Notes: generated by a model not told the origin, from the sequence alone. Counted from the stretch's first letter, positions 1 to 6,370 are shown. The stretch is 10,994 nt of DNA from Spirochaetia bacterium (GCA_900770075.1 CAAGIZ010000129.1:1-10994), one strand, 5' to 3'. Numbers and translations: made by a program.

Positions 1-81
1 AACGACGGCCGAAAAATCGTAAAAGTGGGCGTAAATTATTCCAGCACAGAAAAGCAGCTGACAGAGTGGGTGATTGAGTAG
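1..81 (+). CDS. C-terminal end of probable AAA-ATPase / PD-(D/E)XK nuclease-like protein (partial)
   Basis: The first 26 codons form an open frame that starts before the window and stops at TAG 79-81. The visible tail contains KIVKVGVNYSSTEKQLTEWV and then IE-stop. A tail of the form 'KIGVNFSSEKRTLxxWxIE' is familiar from the C-termini of AAA-ATPase-like proteins fused to a PD-(D/E)XK nuclease domain (the DUF1703 type), which occur in many copies in Treponema and Bacteroides genomes. That assignment is recalled from family knowledge and rests on only 26 residues. The body of the gene, including any Walker motifs, lies outside the window. It converges on hisB, with about 256 bp of repeat-containing DNA between them. 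Confidence 0.5.
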   Translation, partial: NDGRKIVKVGVNYSSTEKQLTEWVIE

Positions 82-159
82 CATCTGACGCACTGTAAAA
101 AAACATCTTCTTTATAAACGCTTTCCGTAAATGCTGTCTGTGCGGCGACAAAACTTAGC

Positions 160-240
160 CCGGATTGTAGCAGCGGCGAAGCCGTCCGCCTGTGGCGGAT
201 GGAGCGAACAGCGGAACTGCGAAAAGCCGGTTCGGCACTT
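160..240 (+). repeat. GC-rich palindromic intergenic repeat (frame-plus-hairpin type)
   Basis: The gap 82-337 between the converging partial gene and hisB holds a structured element. A frame GGCGAAGCCG (175-184) is followed by a perfect hairpin TCCGCC-tgt-GGCGGA (185-199) that runs into ATGGAGCGAACAGCGGAAC (199-217). A second small hairpin, GCCG-gtt-CGGC (226-236), follows. Read on the minus strand that second hairpin is trailed by TTTTC and could act as a weak terminator for hisB. The frame recurs in inverted orientation at 2052-2092 with a different hairpin sequence. The rest of the gap shows nothing recognisable. Confidence 0.6.
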
Positions 241-337
241 CTCTGGACACAGACCGGTTATGTTCTAGTGTGGCGGGAATTGTGCTCCAAAATTCATATT
301 ATTTCGTACCTCACTGGGGACGGAAATTGTCAAAAAC

Positions 338-1021
338 TCAGACCGTGCCCTTTGTGGAAGGAATTTCTCCGTTTCTTCTGGAGTCAATTTGGGTTGCCTG
401 ACGGAGTGCTCTGGCAGCAGCCTTGAACAGGCCTTCTATCTTGTGGTGGTCGGAGCGGCCGCGGATTGTGTCCAGATGGATGTTGCATCTTGCGTTTGCG
501 GCAAACCCCTGCCAAAAGTCTTCAAAACAGTCCGTCTGAAAAAGCCAGTCCCTGCCGTTTTCGTCCCGGCACAAAAGCGGAATTCCCGTAAGACCGGCAT
601 TGCACACGCAGAAAGGCCGCCCTCCAAAATCAACCGCAGCCTGAGAAGTTGCATCCTTGCGTTCTTCGGTGGAAGCTTCTTCAATCAGGTTAAAATCCAC
701 TCCGCAGCGCAAAAGGCTTTCGTCCATGGGATAGATAAAATATCCCGCTCTGAAAATCCCGGCACAATCCCCCAGGGCTTTTGCAAAGGCAAGCCCCAGG
801 GCAATTCCAGTATCTTCTATTAAATGGTGCTGGTCTACGTCCAGGTCTCCGGAAATTTCGCCGGACAAATCAAAAAGACCGTGCTTGCAGAAGGAATTGA
901 GCATGTGGTTAAAAAAGCCAATCGGATTTTTTACAGAATATTTTCCTGTTCCGTCCAGATTAAGCGTAAGCGTTATCTGAGTTTCCTTTGTGTTTCTTTC
1001 GACAGTTGCAATTCTTTCCAT
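338..1021 (-). CDS. hisB: Imidazoleglycerol-phosphate dehydratase
   Basis: This cytoplasmic Mn-dependent enzyme dehydrates imidazole glycerol phosphate to imidazole acetol phosphate, the sixth step of histidine synthesis. Family hallmarks in order: TGKYSVKNPIGFFNHML (25-41), the first His pair HHLIEDTGIALG (65-76), YPMDESL (97-103), GGRPF (133-137), the second His pair SDHHKIEGLFKAAARAL (190-206) and the C-terminal IPSTKG (220-225). The His pairs and nearby Glu residues are the known metal ligands. At 227 aa it is longer than the usual ~195. The extra residues fall at about 111-131 and 145-160, within or beside the conserved core. The usual Asp in FFDHML is Asn38 here. It lies 9 bp behind hisG on the same strand with a weak AAGG ribosome site, so it is probably co-transcribed. 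The histidinol-phosphatase domain of the bifunctional enterobacterial form is absent. Confidence 0.95.
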   Translation of the reverse strand: MERIATVERNTKETQITLTLNLDGTGKYSVKNPIGFFNHMLNSFCKHGLFDLSGEISGDLDVDQHHLIEDTGIALGLAFAKALGDCAGIFRAGYFIYPMDESLLRCGVDFNLIEEASTEERKDATSQAAVDFGGRPFCVCNAGLTGIPLLCRDENGRDWLFQTDCFEDFWQGFAANARCNIHLDTIRGRSDHHKIEGLFKAAARALRQATQIDSRRNGEIPSTKGTV

Positions 1022-1030
1022 TTTTTCGCC

Positions 1031-1903
1031 TTACTGCATAACCTTGCGAAGTTCGTATTCCAGAATGTCCGTAGCACCCAACTGATGCAGTTTCGGAAGC
1101 AGGGTTGGCACTTCACTCTTTTTAACGGCAATTTTTACCGCATAGCCGTTGTCCCCGAACAGAGGAGAAACCGTCGGACTTTTCATAGCCGGAATTCCTG
1201 CGATAAGGGCGTCAAAATTGTCCTTAGAAACATTCATTTCCAGCATAACCCGGCTGCGGGCAGCAAGAACGGCTTCAAAGAGCATCTTAAGTTCAAGAAT
1301 TTTCTGCTTTTTTTCAGGATTTTGCATGGCCTCTTTGGAAGCATACATTCTTGTGGAAGATTCCATTATGGTGTCGCAGATTTTAAGGTGGTTTGCCCTA
1401 AGACTTGAACCGGTGGAAGTGTTGTCAATCAAAATCTGCGCAAGAGCCTGGTCGTTGTCCTGAACAAAACCCTCGGAAGTGCCCCAGGTGCGGAAAATTT
1501 TACCGTCCAGTTTTTTTCCTTCCACCCACAGACGGCTCAAATTCTGGTATTCGGTGGCAATGGTAACAGGCTTTTTGAGCAGTTCATCAAAGTTCACAGT
1601 CTCAGGAGCCGCAACAACAATCCGAACAGGGTCAAAACCCAAGTCCATAATTTCTTCAACCTGATTTTCCACGCCGTTTTCGTAAACCCAATCCTTGCCG
1701 GAAAAAGCCACGTCAGCCCGGTTGTCGGCCAAAAGTGCACTGGAAATCTGCGGTTTTACCACTTGAAAAGCCAGATCTTCCTGATTTGTAATCGGATAAT
1801 AAGTGCGGTCAGGCAGGTAAATCGAAATACCAACATCTTTTAAAAGTTCAACAACAGATTCGTAAATCCTGCCCTTTGCAAGAAGAATGCTCAGTTTTTT
1901 CAT
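1031..1903 (-). CDS. hisG: ATP phosphoribosyltransferase, long form
   Basis: This enzyme catalyses the committed first step of histidine synthesis, joining ATP and PRPP to give phosphoribosyl-ATP. Visible features: N-terminal LAKGRIYE (8-15), ADVAFSGKDWVYENG (63-77), a mid-protein TIATEYQNLSRLW (114-126), and the PRPP-binding loop DNTSTGSSLRANHL (160-173). The C-terminal part from about 212 carries SPTVSPLFGDNGYAVKIAVK (242-261), the ACT-like regulatory domain of long-form HisG. At 290 aa it matches the long form, which is feedback-inhibited by histidine and needs no HisZ partner; that is family knowledge. The start is set by AAAAGGA about 7 nt upstream and by the promoter at 1946-1974. It heads a two-gene minus-strand operon with hisB. 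No other his genes are in the window. Confidence 0.95.
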   Translation of the reverse strand: MKKLSILLAKGRIYESVVELLKDVGISIYLPDRTYYPITNQEDLAFQVVKPQISSALLADNRADVAFSGKDWVYENGVENQVEEIMDLGFDPVRIVVAAPETVNFDELLKKPVTIATEYQNLSRLWVEGKKLDGKIFRTWGTSEGFVQDNDQALAQILIDNTSTGSSLRANHLKICDTIMESSTRMYASKEAMQNPEKKQKILELKMLFEAVLAARSRVMLEMNVSKDNFDALIAGIPAMKSPTVSPLFGDNGYAVKIAVKKSEVPTLLPKLHQLGATDILEYELRKVMQ

Positions 1904-1945
1904 AAAAAATCCTTTTGGGACACCCCAACAAAAAAAGTTTCTTCC

Positions 1946-1974
1946 ATTGTAGAAAAAACTTGCGCAAAATTCAA
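1946..1974 (-). promoter_or_regulatory. Predicted sigma-70-type promoter of hisG-hisB
   Basis: On the minus strand, TTGAAT (plus-strand 1969-1974) is separated by exactly 17 bp from TACAAT (1946-1951). Transcription would start near 1939, giving a leader of about 35 nt before the hisG ATG at 1903. The leader is too short for a classical histidine-leader attenuator, and no run of His codons is visible. Confidence 0.7.
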
Positions 1975-2051
1975 CTTAAAGAGGGAACCTCGAGGTGCCC
2001 AGGTTTTTTGAATTTTATGGAGCCGCTCCACTGTCCAGCCGGCCAAACAGG

Positions 2052-2092
2052 GTTCCGCTTTCGCTCCATTGCCTTACGGCAACGGCTGCGCC
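2052..2092 (-). repeat. Inverted copy of the frame-plus-hairpin intergenic repeat
   Basis: Read on the minus strand this gives GGCGCAGCCG (plus 2083-2092), a hairpin TTGCC-gtaa-GGCAA (2069-2082), then ATGGAGCGAAAGCGGAAC (2052-2069). It matches the element at 175-217 in its frame but has a different self-complementary hairpin. It abuts, and by 3 bp overlaps, the left 71-bp repeat, so the restriction-modification island lies inside a larger composite of intergenic repeats. The stretch 1990-2051 next to it is also GC-rich but shows nothing further I can name. Confidence 0.6.
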
Positions 2093-2160
2093 GCCCTTAA
2101 TGTCCGGGCTATGCTTTAAAAAAACAGCCGAAAGTTTTAGCCCGGGGTGGAGCCCCTGCA
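2090..2160 (+). repeat. Left copy of a perfect 71-bp direct repeat flanking the restriction-modification island
   Basis: Compared base by base, 2090-2160 is identical to 6097-6167 (offset 4007). The flanks differ at once on both sides: CTGC before and CTAAG after here, CTCAG before and AAGCA after there. The repeat holds nested inverted repeats CCGGGCT (2104-2110) / AGCCCGG (2139-2145) and AAAAC (2121-2125) / GTTTT (2134-2138). It would also translate to a short nonsense ORF in both copies. Confidence 0.9.
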
Positions 2161-2183
2161 CTAAGAAAACACTGAATGTAGCT

Positions 2184-2229
2184 AATTGTCCGTAAGTCGA
2201 TGACTGTAAGTCGTTGACTTACGACAATT
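2184..2229 (+). promoter_or_regulatory. Long hairpin at the left edge of the island
   Basis: AATTGTC-c-GTAAGTC (2184-2198) pairs with GACTTACGACAATT (2216-2229). This makes a 14-bp stem with a single bulged C and a 17-nt loop. The loop contains a further GTAAGTCG that could compete for the same pairing partner. It lies just inside the left 71-bp repeat and about 75 bp upstream of the predicted promoter of the methyltransferase. It could insulate the island from outside transcription, be a protein-binding palindrome, or be a transposition-end relic; the sequence does not decide. Confidence 0.5.
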
Positions 2230-2246
2230 TGATGGGAAATGCTGAG

Positions 2247-2282
2247 TAATCGCCTCAAAGTGTTAATCAGCACTTCCCTAAG
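2247..2282 (+). repeat. 36-bp dispersed repeat, copy A
   Basis: This stretch matches 10465-10500 at 33 of 36 positions, in the same orientation. It includes TGTTAATC and a fully shared GCACTTCCCTAAG. Copy A lies 24 bp upstream of the -35 box of the restriction-modification promoter; copy B lies just after the PrsW-family gene. No function is recognised. Confidence 0.6.
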
Positions 2283-2305
2283 ACTTAAAGCTGAAAAACG
2301 ATTAC

Positions 2306-2334
2306 TTGAATGTAAAAATCAAATGTGATATAAC
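2306..2334 (+). promoter_or_regulatory. Predicted promoter of the restriction-modification operon
   Basis: TTGAAT (2306-2311), a 17-bp spacer, then TATAAC (2329-2334), preceded by TG at 2326-2327, an extended -10 arrangement. Transcription should begin near 2341, giving a leader of roughly 18 nt. The predicted start falls on the first of two GGATG motifs. Confidence 0.7.
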
Positions 2335-2336
2335 AA

Positions 2337-2356
2337 GGATGTAAAGGGATGTAAAA
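2337..2356 (+). promoter_or_regulatory. Two tandem GGATG motifs over the transcription start and Shine-Dalgarno of the methyltransferase
   Basis: GGATGTAAAG (2337-2346) is followed directly by GGATGTAAAA (2347-2356), so two GGATG motifs lie exactly 10 bp, one helical turn, apart. GGATG is the FokI recognition sequence. The second copy overlaps the AGGGA ribosome site in front of ATG 2359. Each copy also spells ATG-TAA, a minimal start-stop. A role as operator or methylation switch is inference. Confidence 0.5.
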
Positions 2357-2358
2357 AA

Positions 2359-4323
2359 ATGCGCTATATTGGCAGTAAAGCAAACTTGCTTAGGAATATA
2401 GAAGACTGTATTTCAACAAATATTCATACAAAACAAAAGTCTTTCTGTGATATTTTTAGCGGTACAGGCATAGTTGCACGATATTTTAAACCTCAATATG
2501 AAATAGTCTCAAATGATGCTCTGTTTTTTTCATATATCATTCAAAAATCTCTTGTAGAAAATAACGAAACCCCAGCATTCTCAAAATTGCACGCTACAAT
2601 AACGGATCCTTTTGATTATTTAGAAAACGCATCTTTATCCAATGTAAACAACTTTGTTGAAGAAAATTACTCTCCGTCAGGAAAAGCAGGAAGAATGTAT
2701 TTCACTTCCGAAAATGCTCGGCGCATTGATTTTATTCGCACGACTATTGAGCAATGGAAAATCGAAAAAAAATTAACTGAAGCAGAATATTACTATCTGC
2801 TTACAAGTTTAATTGTAGCCGTTCCATCTGTGTCAAACATTACAGGAACTTACGGTGCATATCTTAAACATTGGGATAAGCGTGCATACAAAAAAATCGA
2901 ACTTCCACATTTTGATGTGCAGAACAATAATCGTAATAATAAGGCGTACAACGAAAATGTCTTTGATTTAGAAAAACATATTTCAGGAGATATTCTCTAT
3001 ATTGATCCGCCTTATAATTCAAGACAGTATGCATCGAACTATCATGTTTTAGAAACTATCGCACGTTATGACAACCCTGAACTTACAGGCGTGACTGGAA
3101 TGCGCCCTTACGCTAATCAAAAATCTGTGTTCTGCTCAAAATATGAAGTAAACGATGCCTTTGAACATCTTATTCGCAATGCTGACTTTACACACATTGT
3201 TCTTAGTTACAGTTCTGCAGGTCTTATGAAATCAAGTTTTATTGAAAAAACACTCAAAGATAACGGCATTGCTTCCACTTACTCTTTACAGAAAATCCCT
3301 TATCGAAAATACAAAAGCAAAATTTATGATGAAAGCGATGTGTGCGAGTATCTATTTTATATCCAGAAAAAAGCACAAAATAATATTTATATTCTGCCCG
3401 ACGAAAAAACACTTGCTGTTGCAAGTCCATCTTTAAGTTACAGTTTAAACACGCAAAAACAAAAATATATCAAAAGTCCGCTTAATTACATTGGCGGAAA
3501 GTACAAACTACTTCCGCAACTTATGCCACTTCTGCCAAAAAATATAAATACTTTTGTGGATTTATTCTGTGGTGGTGGAAATGTCGGTGTGAATGCAGAC
3601 TGTAAAAAACTCATTTTCAATGATATGAACACAATCCTTATGGAAATGTTCAAAACTTTTTCCTCAATGGAACTTGATGATTTGCTGAATCAAATCGATG
3701 GAAGGATTAAAAAATGGAATCTTTCAATAACAAATGAAAATGCTTTTATTACTTTCCGCGAACATTACAACAAAACACGAAATCCAATCGATTTGTATGT
3801 ACTTTCGTGCTTTTCGTTCAACTATCAATTTCGTTTCAACAACAATCACGAGTACAACAATCCTTTTGGGCGAAATCGAAGCCGTTATTCCGATAAGATG
3901 AAAGCAAATCTTATTCAATTTGTACAGAAAGTACAGTCTGCATCTGCTGATTTTGTATCGCACGACTTTACAGAGTTTCCGATTGATAATTTGACAGAAA
4001 ATGATTTTGTTTATTGCGACCCGCCATACTTAATTACAACAGGTTCATACAATGACGGAAACCGAGGTTTCAAGAATTGGACAAAAGAATCCGATAAAGC
4101 CCTGTACACTCTGCTTGATATTTTAAATAAAAAAGGTATTCGCTTTGCACTTTCAAATGTTTTTACCCATAAAGGCGAACGCAATGATATTCTGATTGAG
4201 TGGGCAAAAAAATACATAGTTCATCATCTGCAAAAAGATTATTCCAATTCAAGTTACAATACCGAACGCTCAGGAAGCGATGAAGTTTTGGTAACAAACT
4301 ATGTTTTGGAGAATGAAAAATGA
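2359..4323 (+). CDS. Type IIS fused double adenine-N6 DNA methyltransferase (M.FokI-like)
   Basis: This protein protects host DNA by methylating adenine on both strands of an asymmetric site, which needs two catalytic domains. Domain 1 (about 1-335) starts YIGSK (3-7), carries the SAM motif DIFSGTG (31-37) and the catalytic DPPY (216-219). Domain 2 (about 370-650) starts NYIGGK (376-381), carries DLFCGGG (401-407) and DPPY (554-557). Both are of the D12/Dam class. Stretches such as GTYGAYLKHWDKRA (163-176) and DPPYNSRQY (216-224) resemble M.FokI as I remember it, and the length (654) is close to M.FokI (about 647). The gene opens the operon and overlaps the endonuclease by ATGA. Base composition is clearly more AT-rich than in the flanking genes. 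I found no GGATG or CATCC inside the gene. Recognition of GGATG is inferred from homology. Confidence 0.92.
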   Translation: MRYIGSKANLLRNIEDCISTNIHTKQKSFCDIFSGTGIVARYFKPQYEIVSNDALFFSYIIQKSLVENNETPAFSKLHATITDPFDYLENASLSNVNNFVEENYSPSGKAGRMYFTSENARRIDFIRTTIEQWKIEKKLTEAEYYYLLTSLIVAVPSVSNITGTYGAYLKHWDKRAYKKIELPHFDVQNNNRNNKAYNENVFDLEKHISGDILYIDPPYNSRQYASNYHVLETIARYDNPELTGVTGMRPYANQKSVFCSKYEVNDAFEHLIRNADFTHIVLSYSSAGLMKSSFIEKTLKDNGIASTYSLQKIPYRKYKSKIYDESDVCEYLFYIQKKAQNNIYILPDEKTLAVASPSLSYSLNTQKQKYIKSPLNYIGGKYKLLPQLMPLLPKNINTFVDLFCGGGNVGVNADCKKLIFNDMNTILMEMFKTFSSMELDDLLNQIDGRIKKWNLSITNENAFITFREHYNKTRNPIDLYVLSCFSFNYQFRFNNNHEYNNPFGRNRSRYSDKMKANLIQFVQKVQSASADFVSHDFTEFPIDNLTENDFVYCDPPYLITTGSYNDGNRGFKNWTKESDKALYTLLDILNKKGIRFALSNVFTHKGERNDILIEWAKKYIVHHLQKDYSNSSYNTERSGSDEVLVTNYVLENEK

Positions 4324-6065
4324 TAAATTTTATTCAGACAACATCAAAGAAAACCCGTGCATTTGGTTGGGTGCAAGATTCGGGGGATTTGAATGCATTA
4401 TGTTGTGTGGTCGCCCTTTTTGATGAAACAAGTGCGTTTCACAAAGAATTGGTGGAAAATAAAATTCCTGTTCTTGTTGCCGAAGAAAACGGAAAAGCCG
4501 AAATGCTCAACGCTTTAAATAGTCATCCGATTGCTATAAATTACAAACTTCTTATTGGCAGTCACACAACACCACGTAACAAATCACCTTGCAACGGTAT
4601 TGTACAAGCAGCAGTTAAGGGACAAAAACGAAATTATATAGGCGACTGGCCGGCTGATAACTTTATTCGCTGGGCACAAGCCTTTGGTTTTATTGCATAC
4701 AATTATGATACAGATACCTTTTCTATTACTGAGAATGGAAAAAATCTTGTAAATGCAACTGATAAAAAGGAATTGCTTATACATGCTGCCTTATCATATC
4801 CGCCAGCCTTTCGCATTATGTCATTGCTAAAAAATCCCAGCGATGTACTGACTAAATTTGAACTTGCTGGAAAACTAGGTTTTGTCGGTGAGGATGGTTT
4901 TATCTCATATCCCTTGGCAAGTATTATTGCAGCTATGGCAAACACAACTGATGCTAAGGAGCGCTCTAAAATTCGCTCAGATTGGGAAAGTTCCTTAGAC
5001 AAATATGCACGTACTATCGCCCAATGGCTTGTAAAACTTGGACTTTTGGAAAATGATACGAAAGAAATTTCGTTGCAGTATGGAAATCACATTGTAAGCG
5101 ATAAATTAGGCGGTTTCAGGATTACGCCTGCTGGGGAGCGTTATTTGCGAAATGCAAACGGAAATAGTCGGCATGGTAGAAATAAAAAGCTTGTTTCTTA
5201 TGAGATGTTTGCAACAAAGGGAAGTGACCGTGAGTATTTGCGTTTGCGACGTTCTCTCATTCTAAAATTTCTAGCAGACAAAAAGAAAATCTGCACATTT
5301 GAGGCAATTTGTGAATTCTTAAAGTATTACGATTTGGTTGAAAAGACAGAAACCGTGAAAGACGATGTGCTTGGTTTTATAAATCTCGGTCTTGAACTTT
5401 CTGTTGATGAAAATTCCGCTGAATTAAAAGATACAATTTGCGATTTTTCGATTCCTCTGTATAAAGATTTGACAAAAAAATCTGAACTTTCAAGTACAAA
5501 AGATGAAATTCGCTCGCAGTTGCAATATATATCGCACGAATATCTTTCGTTGCTTGACCTTGCCTTTGACAGTTCTCAAAATCGCTTGTTTGAGATGAAA
5601 ACGATGGAACTATTTTTAAATGAATACGGCTTTAATGGAAGTCATTTAGGTGGAGCAAGCAAACCAGATGGTGTTCTGTTTACAAATACCGTAAATACCC
5701 ACTATGGAATCATTGTTGATATGAAGGCTTATTCAAAAGGATATACCTTACCTGTTGGTCAGCGTGATGAAATGTTACGCTATATCCGTGAAAATATAGA
5801 CAGAAAAAAAGAGTTAAATTTAAATGAATGGTGGAATATCTTTCCAAGCGAAGTGGACAGATTCTATTTTATGTTTGTGTCGGGCAGTTTTAAGGGTGAT
5901 ATGCAAGAAAAGCTTGAAAAAATCGCACTAGTTCATGATGTTAGGGGAACTGCGATGTCCATTTTGACTGTTCTATTTGTTGCTGATAAAATACAAGGCA
6001 AAAAGATGTCCTTGCAGGATTTTGAAAAAGGTATTTGTAACACAGAGTATATGGTTTGTTCTTAA
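4320..6065 (+). CDS. FokI-type type IIS restriction endonuclease
   Basis: The protein aligns over its whole length (581 aa) with R.FokI as I remember it. It has an N-terminal recognition region of winged-helix subdomains (about 1-380) and a C-terminal nuclease domain (about 390-581). The catalytic triad is intact: PD450, then D467 and K469 in IIVDMKAY. In the dimer helix D483 and R487 are kept (DEMLRY, 483-488). Among FokI residues I recall as base-contacting, Q19, R86, Q102, W110, E223, K228 and R231 match, while FokI Asn13 is D20 and Asn217 is S220. Recognition of GGATG or a close relative is therefore likely, with cleavage outside the site. SD GGAG (4308-4311) lies 8 nt before the ATG, which overlaps the methyltransferase stop, so translation is probably coupled. 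The gene holds one CATCC (4524) and one GGATG (4892). No IS or integrase is nearby. Confidence 0.94.
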   Translation: MINFIQTTSKKTRAFGWVQDSGDLNALCCVVALFDETSAFHKELVENKIPVLVAEENGKAEMLNALNSHPIAINYKLLIGSHTTPRNKSPCNGIVQAAVKGQKRNYIGDWPADNFIRWAQAFGFIAYNYDTDTFSITENGKNLVNATDKKELLIHAALSYPPAFRIMSLLKNPSDVLTKFELAGKLGFVGEDGFISYPLASIIAAMANTTDAKERSKIRSDWESSLDKYARTIAQWLVKLGLLENDTKEISLQYGNHIVSDKLGGFRITPAGERYLRNANGNSRHGRNKKLVSYEMFATKGSDREYLRLRRSLILKFLADKKKICTFEAICEFLKYYDLVEKTETVKDDVLGFINLGLELSVDENSAELKDTICDFSIPLYKDLTKKSELSSTKDEIRSQLQYISHEYLSLLDLAFDSSQNRLFEMKTMELFLNEYGFNGSHLGGASKPDGVLFTNTVNTHYGIIVDMKAYSKGYTLPVGQRDEMLRYIRENIDRKKELNLNEWWNIFPSEVDRFYFMFVSGSFKGDMQEKLEKIALVHDVRGTAMSILTVLFVADKIQGKKMSLQDFEKGICNTEYMVCS

Positions 6066-6096
6066 ATCAAATATCGCACAATGGATAGTAGCTCAG

Positions 6097-6167
6097 GCCG
6101 CCCTTAATGTCCGGGCTATGCTTTAAAAAAACAGCCGAAAGTTTTAGCCCGGGGTGGAGCCCCTGCA
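6097..6167 (+). repeat. Right copy of the perfect 71-bp direct repeat
   Basis: Identical to 2090-2160 in sequence and orientation. It begins 31 bp after the endonuclease stop. To its right the intergenic repeat continues (GCAAAGCAGTTCCG and on through about 6260), which is presumably the right half of the interrupted target. The remainder of 6168-6342 holds the hairpin at 6174-6207 and otherwise nothing recognisable. Confidence 0.9.
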
Positions 6168-6173
6168 AAGCAG

Positions 6174-6207
6174 TTCCGAACAATGGGCTTGAGCTCATTG
6201 TTCGGAA
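6174..6207 (+). terminator. Strong hairpin after the right repeat, possible bidirectional transcription barrier
   Basis: TTCCGAACAATG (6174-6185) and CATTGTTCGGAA (6196-6207) are perfectly complementary over 12 bp with a 10-nt loop (GGCTTGAGCT). There is no following T-run, so it is not a canonical intrinsic terminator. It lies between the endonuclease stop and the promoter of the Lrp-type gene, where transcription from the island would need to end. Confidence 0.45.
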
Positions 6208-6342
6208 TGAGCCGCGCAAGACGGCGAAGGGCGGAAGACCGGAAATTTCTGCAGCTAAAAGTGGTGTCCGAATTTTGATCTTTTCAATAAATTGTGCTGC
6301 TCCCTCCCTAAAAAATAAAATGTACAAAGGCTCTGTTTTTGT

Positions 6343-6370
6343 TTTACGAAAAGGCTTTTTATGCTAAAAT
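6343..6370 (+). promoter_or_regulatory. Predicted promoter of the Lrp-aminotransferase-metY unit
   Basis: TTTACG (6343-6348), a 16-bp spacer, then TAAAAT (6365-6370). Start of transcription would be near 6377, leaving about 43 nt before ATG 6420. The leader is too short for a SAM riboswitch or T-box. Confidence 0.5.

Larger units (their letters stand above)
2161..6096 (+). mobile_element. AT-rich restriction-modification island between long direct repeats
   Basis: The 3,936 bp between the two 71-bp repeats contain only the methyltransferase, the endonuclease and their control region. Removing the island plus one repeat copy restores a continuous intergenic repeat between hisG and the Lrp-type gene. 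No transposase, integrase or IS ends are visible. Insertion with long target duplication is described for type II restriction-modification genes in other bacteria and fits this picture. The alternative is recombination between two dispersed repeat copies. Confidence 0.6.

Noticed and set aside
389..1408. Long plus-strand open frames (389-823 and 824-1408) opposite hisB and hisG
   Set aside because: They lie antisense to two clear enzymes, show no family features and have no ribosome sites; they are shadows.
1995..2195. Short ORF in the left 71-bp repeat, repeated at 6107-6367, both encoding MSGLCFKKTAESFSPGW
   Set aside because: The shared peptide merely reflects the 71-bp DNA repeat; the two frames diverge straight after it and lack ribosome sites.
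2161..2358. A controller (C) protein gene for the restriction-modification system
   Set aside because: No ORF of suitable size with a helix-turn-helix is present, and no C-box-like symmetrical operator was seen.
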